Positions 46,636 through 55,535 are shown, counted from the first letter of the stretch. The stretch is 64,000 bases of DNA from Sphingomonas sp. Leaf407 (GCF_001425385.1 NZ_LMQO01000003.1:62001-126000); one strand, 5' to 3'. Notes: generated from the sequence alone by a model not told the origin. Numbers and translations: made by a program.

Positions 46636-47373
46636 ATGACCGGGGCCAATATCGTACGGCGGCGCACAAGATTGCACGCCTATTCAGGACTGAACGATGC
46701 CGATCGCCGGCAAATCGACACGCTGCTCGACCAGCGGCGGCAGGTGGTGCCCGCGCGGCGCGACGTGGTGGGCGAGGGCGAGGTGCCGCGCTTCGTCCAT
46801 GTCGTGCTGGAGGGATGGGGCTGTCGCTATCGCCAGATGTCGGACGGGCGGCGGCAGATCCTGTCGGTGATCCTGCCCGGCGACGTGTTCGACGTGACCG
46901 GGCAGGTGGCGATCCGCATGGATCACGCGATCGGCGCGATCACGCAGATGACCGTCGCCGAAGTATCGGCGGAGGCGCTCCACGACCTGCAACTGCATGT
47001 TCCGGCGGTGGCGCAGGCGGTGCGGTGGAACGGCCATGTGACGACCGCGACACACCGCGAATGGATCGTGAGCCTGGGGCTGCGATCGGCGCGCGAGCGG
47101 ATCGCGCAACTGTTCTGCGAGGTCTATTTCCGGCTGAACCTGATCGGCCTGTGCCCGACGCAGGCGTGCGAATTTCCGCTGACCCAGGCCGATGTGGCGG
47201 ATGCGACCGGGCTGACCCCGGTTCACGTCAACCGGATGGTGCAGGAAATGCGGCGCGACCGGTTGATCGAATGGGCGGGCAAGTCGCTGACGATCCTCGA
47301 CCTCGATGCGCTGTGCGAGGTCGCGCAGTTCACGCCGGCCTATCTCCATCTGGAACATGCCGTGCCGGCATGA
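46636..47373 (+). CDS. Crp/Fnr family transcriptional regulator
   Basis: A 245-residue regulator with a cyclic-nucleotide-binding-type beta-barrel (about residues 25-130) and a C-terminal Crp helix-turn-helix. The recognition region is LTQADVADATGLTPVHVNRM near residue 190. There is no N-terminal cysteine cluster of the FNR type, and the Arg/Glu pair of cAMP-binding proteins is not clear, so the effector is unknown. It lies alone between the tRNA and a small conserved ORF. Confidence 0.93.
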   Translation: MTGANIVRRRTRLHAYSGLNDADRRQIDTLLDQRRQVVPARRDVVGEGEVPRFVHVVLEGWGCRYRQMSDGRRQILSVILPGDVFDVTGQVAIRMDHAIGAITQMTVAEVSAEALHDLQLHVPAVAQAVRWNGHVTTATHREWIVSLGLRSARERIAQLFCEVYFRLNLIGLCPTQACEFPLTQADVADATGLTPVHVNRMVQEMRRDRLIEWAGKSLTILDLDALCEVAQFTPAYLHLEHAVPA

Positions 47374-47455
47374 GACGACGGCTGTCCCGGAACTGGACGA
47401 TGGCGGCGTATTTGGGGCGGGGCGAAATCGTAAACGGATTGTTAACGATGTCGCC

Positions 47456-47608
47456 ATGCTACAGCGCTCCCCCCGCCGCCACCCGTTCCGCAGCCGTTTG
47501 TCGCAGGAGCGCGTCGAAACCGTCGTCCGCGTGGGCGAGGATGATCTGAAGCTGTTCGCGGTGAGCTTCACCGCGTTCTTCATCTGCTTCTACACGTTCC
47601 TGCTGTAG
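47456..47608 (+). CDS. Conserved small membrane-tail protein
   Basis: A 50-residue protein with a basic N-terminus (RRHPFRSR), an acidic middle (VETVVRVGEDDLKLF) and a hydrophobic tail (AVSFTAFFICFYTFLL) that would anchor it by its C-terminus. The ATG at 47456 is preceded by a TTAACGATG stretch with a partial CtrA-like site on the minus strand (TTAAC-N6-TTTAC). I recall similar short proteins in other sphingomonads, though no function is known. Confidence 0.62.
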   Translation: MLQRSPRRHPFRSRLSQERVETVVRVGEDDLKLFAVSFTAFFICFYTFLL

Positions 47609-47637
47609 ACTCCGGCCTGCTGTAACCGCAGACCGGC

Positions 47638-48933
47638 CTATTTTTCCTCGCAGGCGCGGTGTAGTCGCCATGCGAGCCATGCCGAGATCAGGCACATCGC
47701 CGCCACGATCAGCAGCATGTCGATCGGCCCGAGGCCGGCCGAGGTCAGCAGGATCACCCCGACCGCGCCCAGCGACATCGACGCGCAGTTGACGACGTTG
47801 TTGGCGGCGACCGTCCGCGCGGTCTGGTCCTTGGTCACGGTGGTGGTCAGGAAGGCGTAGAGCGGCACCACGAACATGCCGCCGAAGATCGCGATCATCG
47901 CCAGCGTCAGCAGCACGAACAGCGACTGCGGATGGGTCACGAACGCCCATGCGCCATAGAGCGTGCCGGCCGGCGCCGGGGTCCACGCACGCGCCTGAAG
48001 CGCGAAGGCCAGCACGCATACCGCCATCGCGATGACCGACGCGGGCGAATAGCGCGCCGAGATGCGCCCCTTGAGCATCGCGTTGATGATGACCGATCCG
48101 ATCGCGACCCCGATCGAGAAGATGGCGATGGTGAGCGAGGCGACCTGCTTGTCGGCGGTCAGCACGTTCTTCACCAGCACCGGGAAGATCACGATCAGCA
48201 CCGACCCGATCGTCCAGAAGAAGCTGATCGCGACGATGGCGAGGAACAGGCGGCGGATGTGCATCGTCGCCGCGATCAGGTGCCATGACGCGGTCAGGGG
48301 GTTGTAGTTGATCGTCAGTTCGGGGCCGCTGCGCGGGGCGGGGGGCACCATCCGCCCGGTGAACCAGCCGAGGATCGCGACGACCACGACGAGCCCCGCC
48401 GCCCATTCGACGCTGACCCAGCCGGCGACGATCGTGCCGGTCAGTACCGACAGATAGGTCGCGGCCTCGACCAGCCCGGTGCCGCCCAGCACCTGATCCT
48501 CCTTCAGATGCTGGGGCAGGATGGCGTATTTGATCGGGCCGAAGAAGGTCGAATGGATGCCGAGCAGCACGACCGCGCTCAGCATCATCACCACCCCGAC
48601 CGTCGGATGGCCGCCGCGCGCGACGAGCATGCCCGCCGCGCCGTACAGCATGATGCCGATCTCCACCGTCTTGACGATGCGGATGATCTTCGCCTTGTCG
48701 TGATTGTCGGCGAGCTGTCCCGACAGCGCCGACAGGAGTACGAACGGCAGGATGGCAAGGCCGGTGGCCAGCGCGTTGAAATTCTGTTCGCTCGCCGGAT
48801 CACCGAACAACTGGTAGGTCGCGAACAGCACCATGGCGTGCTTGTAGAGATTGTCGTTGAACGCGCCCAGAAACTGGGTGGCGAACAACGGCAGGAAACG
48901 GCGCTGCGTCAGCAGGCCCAGCGCATTGTTCAT
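47638..48933 (-). CDS. MFS transporter, lysophospholipid transporter LplT-like
   Basis: A 431-residue major facilitator with twelve predicted membrane helices. The start MNNALGLLTQRRFLPLFATQFLGAFNDNLYK and the FGPIKYAILPQHL stretch are typical of the LplT subgroup, which flips lysophospholipids inward for reacylation. The LplT partner acyltransferase (Aas) is not fused or adjacent. It diverges from pgsA, another phospholipid gene. Confidence 0.9.
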   Translation of the reverse strand: MNNALGLLTQRRFLPLFATQFLGAFNDNLYKHAMVLFATYQLFGDPASEQNFNALATGLAILPFVLLSALSGQLADNHDKAKIIRIVKTVEIGIMLYGAAGMLVARGGHPTVGVVMMLSAVVLLGIHSTFFGPIKYAILPQHLKEDQVLGGTGLVEAATYLSVLTGTIVAGWVSVEWAAGLVVVVAILGWFTGRMVPPAPRSGPELTINYNPLTASWHLIAATMHIRRLFLAIVAISFFWTIGSVLIVIFPVLVKNVLTADKQVASLTIAIFSIGVAIGSVIINAMLKGRISARYSPASVIAMAVCVLAFALQARAWTPAPAGTLYGAWAFVTHPQSLFVLLTLAMIAIFGGMFVVPLYAFLTTTVTKDQTARTVAANNVVNCASMSLGAVGVILLTSAGLGPIDMLLIVAAMCLISAWLAWRLHRACEEK

Positions 48934-49025
48934 TCTGACTTCCTGGCCCGGAACGGGAGATCGCGCAGGCGGTGTAGCCGAGCGTGGGCCGCCGCTTCAA
49001 TCGCCGATTATCGTGAGCCTTGCCC

Positions 49026-49054
49026 TTGGCGGGATTCCAAACAGGCTCTACAGC
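49026..49054 (+). promoter_or_regulatory. Candidate pgsA promoter giving a near-leaderless mRNA
   Basis: TTGGCG (49026-49031), 17 bases, TACAGC (49049-49054). Transcription would begin around 49061, two bases before the GTG start at 49063. This would be a leaderless or nearly leaderless transcript if the start codon is right. Confidence 0.4.
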
Positions 49055-49062
49055 GTGGACCA

Positions 49063-49629
49063 GTGCTGACGCTTCCCAACATCCTGACGCTGTCGCGTAT
49101 CTTTGCGGTGCCGCTGCTGGTCGCGCTGCTGTGGTGGCCGACGTGGCAGGCGGGCTATGCCATCGCCTTCGCGCTGTATTGCCTGATGGGTATCACCGAT
49201 TATTTCGACGGCTATCTGGCGCGCGCGCAAGGGACGGTGTCGAAGCTCGGCGTGTTCCTCGATCCGATCGCCGACAAGATCATGGTCGCCGCCGTCATCC
49301 TGATGCTGGTCGGCACGCGCCACGATGTGGCGATCATCACCGGCATCCACCTGATCGCCGCGCTCGTCATCCTGCTGCGCGAAATCGCGGTGTCGGGGTT
49401 GCGCGAGTTCCTGGCCGGCATTCAGGTGTCGTTGCCGGTGTCGAAGCTCGCCAAGTGGAAGACGACACTGCAACTGGTGGCGTTGGGCGCGCTGATCCTT
49501 GCCGGGGCGGTGCCGCAGCATGGCTTCGTCCATGTCACCGGGCTGATCTGCCTGTGGGGCGCGGCGGCGCTGACCGCGATCACCGGCTGGGATTATCTGC
49601 GGGTCGGCCTGAAGCATATGGACAGTTGA
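49063..49629 (+). CDS. pgsA: CDP-diacylglycerol-glycerol-3-phosphate 3-phosphatidyltransferase
   Basis: Makes phosphatidylglycerophosphate, the committed step to phosphatidylglycerol, in the inner membrane. The 188 residues have four or five helices and the CDP-alcohol phosphotransferase motif (DGYLAR, then Gly and two Asp; first Asp at 49). I chose the GTG at 49063 (reading MLTLPNILTLSR) because upstream codons in this frame are antisense to the MFS gene. The stop overlaps moaD by one base (TGATG). Confidence 0.95.
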   Translation: MLTLPNILTLSRIFAVPLLVALLWWPTWQAGYAIAFALYCLMGITDYFDGYLARAQGTVSKLGVFLDPIADKIMVAAVILMLVGTRHDVAIITGIHLIAALVILLREIAVSGLREFLAGIQVSLPVSKLAKWKTTLQLVALGALILAGAVPQHGFVHVTGLICLWGAAALTAITGWDYLRVGLKHMDS

Positions 49630-49886
49630 TGGCGATCGACGTGCTGTATTTCGCATGGGTCCGCGAATCGATCGGGACCGGGGCGGAACGGGTTGAGGTG
49701 CCGGATACGGTGACGAGCGTCGCCGGCCTGATCGACTGGCTTGCCGTCCGAAGCGAGGGCCACGCCACCGCCTTCGTCGACCGCGACCGGTTGCGCGCGG
49801 CGGTGGATCAAGTGTTCGTTAGCCTCGACACCCCGATCGCCGGTGCGCGCGAGGTCGCGATCTTTCCGCCGGTGACGGGCGGATGA
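49629..49886 (+). CDS. moaD: Molybdopterin synthase sulfur-carrier subunit
   Basis: A ubiquitin-fold protein of 85 residues that donates sulfur from its C-terminal thiocarboxylate to precursor Z. The tail ends FPPVTGG, so the essential Gly-Gly is present. It overlaps pgsA by one base and moaE by four. Together with moaE it forms the MPT synthase. Confidence 0.96.
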   Translation: MAIDVLYFAWVRESIGTGAERVEVPDTVTSVAGLIDWLAVRSEGHATAFVDRDRLRAAVDQVFVSLDTPIAGAREVAIFPPVTGG

Positions 49887-50320
49887 TCCGGGTGGTGGTG
49901 CAGGACGCACCAATCGACATCGCCGCCGAACATGCCGCCGCCGAAGCGCCGGACGTGGGTGCGGTCGCGACCTTCACCGGGCTGGTGCGCGGCGACGACG
50001 GCGTCACCGAACTGGCGCTGGAACATTATCCCGGCGCGACCGAGCGCGCGCTGGAAAACCTGTGTCATGAAGCGGTCGACCGCTGGAGCCTTGCCGGGGC
50101 GACGATCGTCCACCGCGTCGGGCCGATGGTGCCGGGCGACCGGGTGGTGTTCGTGGCGACGACCGCGCGGCATCGCGGGGCGGCGCTGGACGCCTGCGCG
50201 TTCCTGATCGACCGGCTCAAGACCGGGGTACCGTTCTGGAAGCGCGAACGGCGTGGCGGCGATGCGCGCTGGGTGGAGGCTCGCGCCGGCGATGATGCGG
50301 CGGCGGCGCGCTGGAACTGA
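49883..50320 (+). CDS. moaE: Molybdopterin synthase catalytic subunit
   Basis: Large subunit of MPT synthase, 145 residues. It shows ATFTGLVRG near the N-terminus, LELEHYPGATE-type sequence, the HRVGPMVPGDRVV block, and near the C-terminus the VPFWKRE motif with the conserved active-site lysine. The ATG lies inside the end of moaD (overlap of four bases). The rest of the moa/moe genes are not in the window. Confidence 0.97.
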   Translation: MIRVVVQDAPIDIAAEHAAAEAPDVGAVATFTGLVRGDDGVTELALEHYPGATERALENLCHEAVDRWSLAGATIVHRVGPMVPGDRVVFVATTARHRGAALDACAFLIDRLKTGVPFWKRERRGGDARWVEARAGDDAAAARWN

Positions 50321-50321
50321 A

Positions 50322-50348
50322 ACGGGGCCGGCACAAGGCCGACCCCGT
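50322..50348. terminator. Hairpin between convergent moaE and fasciclin genes
   Basis: ACGGGGCCGGC (50322-50332) pairs with GGCCGACCCCGT (50337-50348), one mismatch. T-runs are short on both sides, so strength is uncertain. Confidence 0.6.
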
Positions 50349-50371
50349 CGTGTACGCCAAAGCGTGAGATC

Positions 50372-51064
50372 TTAGCCGAGCTTGGGGGCCAGCACGCCGT
50401 TCACGACATGAACGACACCGTTCGACTGGTTGACGTCATATTGCGTGACATAGCTCTTGCCGCCGTTGACGTCGGTCAGCACCAGCGCGCCGTTTTCCAG
50501 CGTGGCCTTCAACGGCTGACCTTCGACCGTGGTCAGCGTGGCGGTGCCGCCGCCGGCTTCGATCTGCGACTTGAGCGCCGCCGAGTCGAGCTTGCCCGCG
50601 ATGACGTGATAGGTCAGCAGCTTGATCAGCGATGGCTTCTGCTCGGGCTTGAGCAGCGTGTCGAGCGTGCCGGGAGCGAGGCGGCCGAACGCCTCGTCGG
50701 TCGGGGCGAACACGGTGAAGGGACCCGGACCCGACAGCGTCGCGGCCAGACCGGCGGCCTGCACCGCCTTTACCAGCGTGGTGAGGTTGCTCGCCTTCGA
50801 CGCATTGGCGACGATCGTTGCGGTGGGCAGCATCGGCGCGCCGCCGACGATGACCGGTGCGGCATTGGCGGTGACGCCGGCGTCGACCTGCGCGCCGGTC
50901 TGGACCGTGCCGAGCGGCGTGCGGACCGTGGCGGTGGTGCCGGTGCGGGCACCCGTGGTCGCGGTGGTGCCGGGCTGGGCCGGCTGCGGCGTGGTCGTCT
51001 GGGCATGGGCGACGCCGGCCAGCGACAGGGCGAGGGCGGCAGTGGAAATCGAAGCGCGAATCAT
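50372..51064 (-). CDS. Exported fasciclin (FAS1) domain protein
   Basis: A 230-residue exported adhesion-type protein. A Sec signal (MIRASISTAALALSLAGVAHA) is followed by a Thr/Ala/Gln-rich linker (about 22-85) and one FAS1 domain (about 90-228) with FTVFAPTDEAFGRL, LLTYHVIAGKL and the C-terminal NGVVHVVNGVLAP. FAS1 proteins mediate surface or matrix interactions; the specific role here is unknown. It is the next gene after oxyR in the minus direction. Confidence 0.95.
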   Translation of the reverse strand: MIRASISTAALALSLAGVAHAQTTTPQPAQPGTTATTGARTGTTATVRTPLGTVQTGAQVDAGVTANAAPVIVGGAPMLPTATIVANASKASNLTTLVKAVQAAGLAATLSGPGPFTVFAPTDEAFGRLAPGTLDTLLKPEQKPSLIKLLTYHVIAGKLDSAALKSQIEAGGGTATLTTVEGQPLKATLENGALVLTDVNGGKSYVTQYDVNQSNGVVHVVNGVLAPKLG

Positions 51065-51170
51065 GGGAATCTCCCGTGGCTGCGTGGAAATGGACGCGGT
51101 GCGCCGATGGCACCGACGCGGGAAATACGGTTGGCTTGGCCGAACGGTTCCCTCGCGGTCCTGATCCAGA

Positions 51171-52073
51171 TCAGCCGCGCGCGGCGGCGAGCACCTCGGC
51201 AAGCAGGCGAAAGTCGCGTTCGCGCGGCGAGGCGCGCCGCCATACCAGCGCGATCCGGCGCGAGGCATGGTTCGATTCGATCGGCCGCGCCGTCACCCCG
51301 GTATTGTCGAGGATACCGGCATCGATCGCCATTTGCGGCAACATGGTAGTGCCAAGCCCGTTGTCGATCATCTGCACGATGGTGTGGAGCGACGTGCCCA
51401 TCATCATCGCCTGTCCCCGCGTTTCGGGGTGTTCGCAGGCGCGCAGCGCATGGTCCTTCAGGCAATGGCCGTCCTCGAGCAGCAGCAGCCGTTCGGGGTC
51501 AATATCCTCGGCGACCAGCGACCCGGCGGGCAGCGCCGGTTCCCCCTGCGGCACGGCCAGCAGCAGCCGGTCGTCGAACAGCGGGGCCACCTCCACCTCG
51601 CCGCAGCCATAGGGGAGGGCGAGCAGCACGCAATCGGTGCGGCCGTGGTGCAGCCCTTCGCACGCCGCCGCGCTCGGCTCCTCGCGCAGATAAAGTTTGA
51701 GATCGGGATAATCGGCGCGCAGGCGCGGCAGCAGGCGGGGCAGCAGGAACGGCGCGATCGTCGGGATCACGCTCATCCGCAGGTCGCCCGACAGCGGCCG
51801 GCCGGCGGCGCGCGCCATATCGGTCAGCTCCTCGGCCTCGCGCAGCACCTTGCGCGCCTTGTCAACGATGCTTTCGCCCAGCGGTGTGAAGCGCACGACG
51901 CGACGGGTGCGTTCGACCAGCGTGATGCCGATCAGCGTTTCCAGTTCGCGGATGCCCGCCGACAGCGTCGACTGGGTCACGAACGATGCCTCGGCGGCGC
52001 GTCCGAAATGGCCCGCATCGCGTAGCGCGACCAGATATTGAAGCTGTTTGAGCGTCGGCAGGTAGACGGACAT
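51171..52073 (-). CDS. oxyR: LysR-family peroxide regulator OxyR
   Basis: A 300-residue LysR-type regulator. The winged helix is at residues 5-65, and the sensing cysteines Cys204 and Cys213 sit nine residues apart in DGHCLKDHALRAC, as in E. coli OxyR. H2O2 oxidation of this pair switches on peroxide genes. It is divergently transcribed from ahpC across 129 bases that carry a promoter and a candidate binding dyad. Confidence 0.96.
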   Translation of the reverse strand: MSVYLPTLKQLQYLVALRDAGHFGRAAEASFVTQSTLSAGIRELETLIGITLVERTRRVVRFTPLGESIVDKARKVLREAEELTDMARAAGRPLSGDLRMSVIPTIAPFLLPRLLPRLRADYPDLKLYLREEPSAAACEGLHHGRTDCVLLALPYGCGEVEVAPLFDDRLLLAVPQGEPALPAGSLVAEDIDPERLLLLEDGHCLKDHALRACEHPETRGQAMMMGTSLHTIVQMIDNGLGTTMLPQMAIDAGILDNTGVTARPIESNHASRRIALVWRRASPRERDFRLLAEVLAAARG

Positions 52074-52097
52074 GCCAGCCTATTTATCGGCTGCGTC

Positions 52098-52150
52098 GAT
52101 CAATCCCAAGGGCAATTTCGATTGGAACGGTCCATGGCGGACCCTATATC
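52098..52150 (+). promoter_or_regulatory. ahpC promoter with candidate OxyR dyad
   Basis: TTGGAA (52122-52127), 17 bases, TATATC (52145-52150), a good sigma-70-type pair. Just upstream and overlapping the -35 is an inverted CAATC...GATTG dyad (52101-52124) suited to a LysR-type activator. It fits OxyR control of ahpC. Confidence 0.6.
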
Positions 52151-52202
52151 GCATTGCAGCAATTCATTGTGCCGCAACGCACCACAACAAAAAGGCCACC
52201 CG

Positions 52203-52745
52203 ATGCTGACCGTAGGCGATACGCTTCCCGACTTCACCGTTCCCGTCCAGCAGGGCACCGACGCGCTGCCCGCCGGCGAGACGCTCCGCCACGATGCGTT
52301 TCCCGGCAAGTGGAAGGTGCTGTTCTACTGGCCGAAGGACTTCACCTTCGTCTGCCCGACCGAGATCGTCGGCTATAGCGAGCTGAAGGACGATTTCGCC
52401 GATCGCGACGCCGTGCTGATCGGCGCGTCGACCGACACCGCGCACGTCCACCTCGCGTGGCGCAAGTCGGACCCCGACCTCGCGGCCGCCGACTTCCCGT
52501 GGATCGCCGACAATGGCGCGGTGCTGGCGAGCAAGCTCGGCATTCTCGACAAGAACGAGCATGTCGCGTTCCGCGCGACCTTCATCATCGATCCCGACAA
52601 CGTCATCCAGGCGGTACAGGTCAACGGGCTGAATGTCGGCCGCAATCCGCAGGAGACGCTGCGCGTGCTCGACGCGCTCCAGACCGACGAACTGTGCCCG
52701 TGCAACTGGAACAAGGGCGACGACGTCCTCCAGGTCGCGGCCTGA
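52203..52745 (+). CDS. ahpC: Peroxiredoxin AhpC
   Basis: Alkyl hydroperoxide reductase of the AhpC/TSA family, 180 residues. Peroxidatic Cys51 is in FTFVCPTEIV. The C-terminal ELCPCNW carries Cys165 and Cys167. This C-terminal pattern is typical of the AhpC that is reduced by AhpD rather than AhpF, and ahpD is next. The ATG at 52203 was chosen by homology of the LTVGDTLPDF start. Confidence 0.97.
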   Translation: MLTVGDTLPDFTVPVQQGTDALPAGETLRHDAFPGKWKVLFYWPKDFTFVCPTEIVGYSELKDDFADRDAVLIGASTDTAHVHLAWRKSDPDLAAADFPWIADNGAVLASKLGILDKNEHVAFRATFIIDPDNVIQAVQVNGLNVGRNPQETLRVLDALQTDELCPCNWNKGDDVLQVAA

Positions 52746-52783
52746 TTTTCGGCGGGGCGGGCCGAGGTCCGCCCCACTCTTCG

Positions 52784-52829
52784 ACACCCCAGCGCAGACC
52801 CGGCCCTTGCGCCCGGTCGGCTGGGGTGT
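52784..52829. repeat. Hairpin in the ahpC-ahpD gap
   Basis: ACACCCCAGC (52784-52793) and GCTGGGGTGT (52820-52829) are perfect arms, with an inner GACCCGG/CCCGGTC that pairs less well. It could attenuate ahpD or stabilise ahpC mRNA. No T-run follows. Confidence 0.6.
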
Positions 52830-52854
52830 TGCGTATCTGACGGAGATTACTTCC

Positions 52855-53376
52855 ATGTCGCTCAAGGAATTTGCGGGCAAGTTGCCCGACTTCGCCAAGG
52901 ACATCCGCCTGAACGTCGGGTCACTGCTGAACGAGACGGTGCTCGATCCGCAGAAGAAGTTCGGGACGATGCTCGCCTGCGCCCATGCCACCGGCTACAA
53001 GCCGCTGGTGGATGCGGCCGAGGCGGAAGTCGCGGACAAGCTGTCGCCCGAGGCCGCCAATGCGGCGCGCGCGGCGGCGGCGGTGATGGCGATGAACAAC
53101 GTCTATTACCGCTTCGTCCACCTCGCGACGAACAAGGAATATAGCAATCTTCCCGCCAAGTTGCGGATGAACGTCATCGCCGCGCCGGGGATCGAAAAGG
53201 TCGATTTCGAGCTGTTCAGCCTCGCGGTATCGGCGATCAACGGCTGCGGCATGTGCATCGACGCGCATGAGGATGTCCTGAAGAAGCACGGCGTGAAGGC
53301 CGAGGTCATTCAGGGCGCGGTACGGATCGGCGCGGTGTTGCAGGCGGTGGCGTCGGTCCACGCTGCGGTGGCGTAA
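52855..53376 (+). CDS. ahpD: Alkyl hydroperoxidase AhpD
   Basis: A 173-residue CxxC-type thiol enzyme that reduces AhpC. The active site INGCGMCIDAHE holds Cys131 and Cys134. The helical AhpD fold and the MNNVYYRFVHL and SNLPAKLRMN blocks are present. It lies 109 bases after ahpC, so ahpC-ahpD act together under OxyR. Confidence 0.97.
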   Translation: MSLKEFAGKLPDFAKDIRLNVGSLLNETVLDPQKKFGTMLACAHATGYKPLVDAAEAEVADKLSPEAANAARAAAAVMAMNNVYYRFVHLATNKEYSNLPAKLRMNVIAAPGIEKVDFELFSLAVSAINGCGMCIDAHEDVLKKHGVKAEVIQGAVRIGAVLQAVASVHAAVA

Positions 53377-53380
53377 GATC

Positions 53381-53410
53381 GGTTCACGCGGAGGCGCGGA
53401 GGGGTTGCGG
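53381..53410. repeat. Dispersed GCGCAGAG repeat, half copy E
   Basis: GGTTCACGCGGAGGCGCGGAG followed by GGGTTGC, matching only the left arm of the full copies. It is followed 30 bases later by the paired palindrome at 53441. Confidence 0.7.
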
Positions 53411-53440
53411 CTAATGATCGTTCCGCACGCTCCTCAAAAA

Positions 53441-53527
53441 ACGTCACCCCAGCGCAGGCTGGGGTCTTTCGCGGCTCTTGAATCGCGTTAGGCCATAGAG
53501 ACCCCAGCCTGCGCTGGGGTGACGTTT
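53441..53527. repeat. Paired palindromic repeat (REP-type doublet), perfect arms
   Basis: The 28-base arm at 53441-53468 (AACGTCACCCCAGCGCAGGC...) is the exact inverse of 53500-53527. It differs from the doublet at 14456-14542 by a few bases, so the two share a family. It sits between convergent ahpD and the TauE gene. Confidence 0.85.
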
Positions 53528-53544
53528 GTTTGGACCAGTTCCTC

Positions 53545-54306
53545 TTACGCCAGCGCCTTGTACACGCTGTAGGCACTGGTGATCGTCAACACGATGCCGA
53601 CGAGGATCAGCAGCGTGCGTGCCGGCACGCGCTTGGCGATGATCGCGCCGAACGGGGCCGCGAGGATGCCGCCGATCAGCAGGCCGCTGACCGCCGTGGT
53701 GAACGCGGCGACGCCGAGGTGGATCAGGAAGGTCAGCGATACCGACAGCGTCAGGAAGAATTCGACGGTGTTGACCGTGCCGATGGTGGTGCGCGGGGTC
53801 GATCCCTGCACCAGCAGGTTGGAGGTGACGACCGGCCCCCAGCCGCCGCCGCCCGCCGCGTCGAGGAACCCGCCGATCAGCCCCAGCGGGGCGATGACCT
53901 TGGGTTCCTTCGGGGTGGGCGGATGGCGCAGGCCGCGCCACAGCAGATACACGCCGATCAGCGCGAGATAGGTCATCACGAACGGCCGCGTCACCGATGC
54001 GTCGATCGTCGAGAGCAGATACGCCCCGGTCACGCCGCCGGCGATGCCAGGCAGGACCAGCCGCCAGAACAGCTTCCAGTTGACGTTCCGGTGTAGCGCG
54101 TGGCTGATCCCCGACACGCCGGTCGTGAAACATTCCACCAGATGGACGCTGGCCGAGGCGGTGGCGGGCGGCACGCCCAGCACGCTGATGAGCAGGGTCG
54201 AGGAAATCACGCCAAACGCCATGCCGAGCGCTCCATCGACGATCTGGGCGGCGAAACCGGCGGCGATGAATTCCGCAAGGCGCGCCCAGTCCAGGTTTTC
54301 GAGCAT
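53545..54306 (-). CDS. TauE/SafE family membrane exporter
   Basis: A 253-residue permease of the TauE/SafE (DUF81) family, which exports sulfite or organosulfur anions in known cases. Eight hydrophobic segments are predicted, with the family [18 protein letters not shown] loop near residue 140 and [12 protein letters not shown] in the middle. The ATG at 54306 was chosen ([14 protein letters not shown]); a longer in-frame start gives no extra conserved sequence. It is divergent from cysE, hinting at a sulfur link, but this is context only. Confidence 0.88.
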   Translation of the reverse strand: MLENLDWARLAEFIAAGFAAQIVDGALGMAFGVISSTLLISVLGVPPATASASVHLVECFTTGVSGISHALHRNVNWKLFWRLVLPGIAGGVTGAYLLSTIDASVTRPFVMTYLALIGVYLLWRGLRHPPTPKEPKVIAPLGLIGGFLDAAGGGGWGPVVTSNLLVQGSTPRTTIGTVNTVEFFLTLSVSLTFLIHLGVAAFTTAVSGLLIGGILAAPFGAIIAKRVPARTLLILVGIVLTITSAYSVYKALA

Positions 54307-54457
54307 CCGGTGTCCTTCAATGTCGGCGTATGCGCGGCCCGTGATGACGGCAAATGGCAATTCCGACAAGATAGCTGGGGTTTGTTACGCCTACAGCATG
54401 GCTTGGCGACGGGCGGCAGCGCTCCTACATGACCCTGACGTGAGAAGGGGACTGCCC

Positions 54458-55141
54458 ATGACGGCGCGGCTGTTGCGCTATCTCGATTCGATCAAGGCGC
54501 GCGATCCCGCGCCCCGGTCGCGGCTCGAGATTATGACCTATCCCGGCGTCTGGGCGCTCGTGTATCACAAGATCGCCCACCGGTTGTTCAAGCGGCGGTG
54601 GTATTTCGCGGCGCGCGCCGTCAACCACTGGTCGCGCTTCCTGACCGCGATCGACATCCATCCCGGCGCCACGATCGGGCGGCATTTCTTCATCGATCAC
54701 GGCTTCGTCGTGATCGGCGAGACGGCGGAGATCGGCGACGACGTCACCATCTATCAGAATGTGACGCTCGGCGGGACCAGCCCCGACAACGGCGTCGCGG
54801 GCAAGCGCCATCCGACGATCAGCGACGGCGCGATCATCGGGTCGGGCGCGCAGGTGCTGGGACCGATCGTGATCGGGCCGCGCGCGCGCGTCGGCGCCAA
54901 TGCGGTGGTGACGAAGGACGTGCCCGAGGCGACGACCGTCGTCGGCATCCCGGCACGTCCGACCGTGGTCGAGGGCGGGCAGGCCGGCAATCCGCGCTTC
55001 GTGCCCTATGGCACGCCGTGCCGCGAGATGTTCGATCCGCAGACCCAGCGGGTCGAACTGCTGCGCTGCGAACTCGAATCGCTGCGCAAGCGGCTCGACG
55101 AGGTACTCGCCGAACAACAGGACCGCCGCGACCGCGCCTGA
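54458..55141 (+). CDS. cysE: Serine O-acetyltransferase
   Basis: Makes O-acetylserine for cysteine synthesis. The 227 residues are the short, EpsC-like form: an N-terminal helical domain, then a left-handed beta-helix with [18 protein letters not shown] and [14 protein letters not shown], followed by [19 protein letters not shown]. The C-terminus ends in a charged helix. The ATG at 54458 was chosen to give the standard start; in-frame upstream codons are antisense to TauE. It overlaps the DUF2794 gene by one base (TGATG). Confidence 0.96.
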   Translation: MTARLLRYLDSIKARDPAPRSRLEIMTYPGVWALVYHKIAHRLFKRRWYFAARAVNHWSRFLTAIDIHPGATIGRHFFIDHGFVVIGETAEIGDDVTIYQNVTLGGTSPDNGVAGKRHPTISDGAIIGSGAQVLGPIVIGPRARVGANAVVTKDVPEATTVVGIPARPTVVEGGQAGNPRFVPYGTPCREMFDPQTQRVELLRCELESLRKRLDEVLAEQQDRRDRA

Positions 55142-55482
55142 TGGGGACGATCACCCCCTTTCCCGCGCAGCGTGCGCCGGGTCAGGTCGGCTTCGAACGT
55201 GCCGAACTGACCCGCATCCTCGACCTGTATGGCCGGATGGTCGCTGCGGGACACTGGCGCGACTATGCGATCGATCTGGGCAAGGACGCGGCGGTGTTCA
55301 GCGCGTTCCGCCGGGCGACCGAACGCCCCGAGTTCCGCATTGAGAAGCGACCCGGCCTGCGTAACAAGCAGGGCATGTGGGCCCTCGTCGGCGAAGCGGG
55401 CGCGGTGGTGAAGCGCGGCCATGAGCTGGGACCGGTGCTGGCCCCGGTCGAGCGGCGGCTGATGAAACTGGTCGACGAATAA
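55141..55482 (+). CDS. DUF2794 family protein
   Basis: A 113-residue protein of the alphaproteobacterial DUF2794 family, with VGFERAELTRILDLYGRMVAAG and RDYAIDLGKDAAVFSAFRR. Nothing is known of the function. It is coupled to cysE by a one-base overlap and is followed by a terminator reading the other way. Confidence 0.9.
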   Translation: MGTITPFPAQRAPGQVGFERAELTRILDLYGRMVAAGHWRDYAIDLGKDAAVFSAFRRATERPEFRIEKRPGLRNKQGMWALVGEAGAVVKRGHELGPVLAPVERRLMKLVDE

Positions 55483-55509
55483 AAAACGGCCCCGGTCGCC
55501 CGGGGCCGT
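55481..55509 (-). terminator. Terminator of the leftward membrane-protein gene
   Basis: On the minus strand ACGGCCCCGGG...CCGGGGCCGT is followed by TTTTTT. It ends transcription of the gene at 55536-56561 and probably also that of DUF2794. Confidence 0.88.
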
Positions 55510-55535
55510 GAGTGGGGCTTCAAGAAACCGGAACG

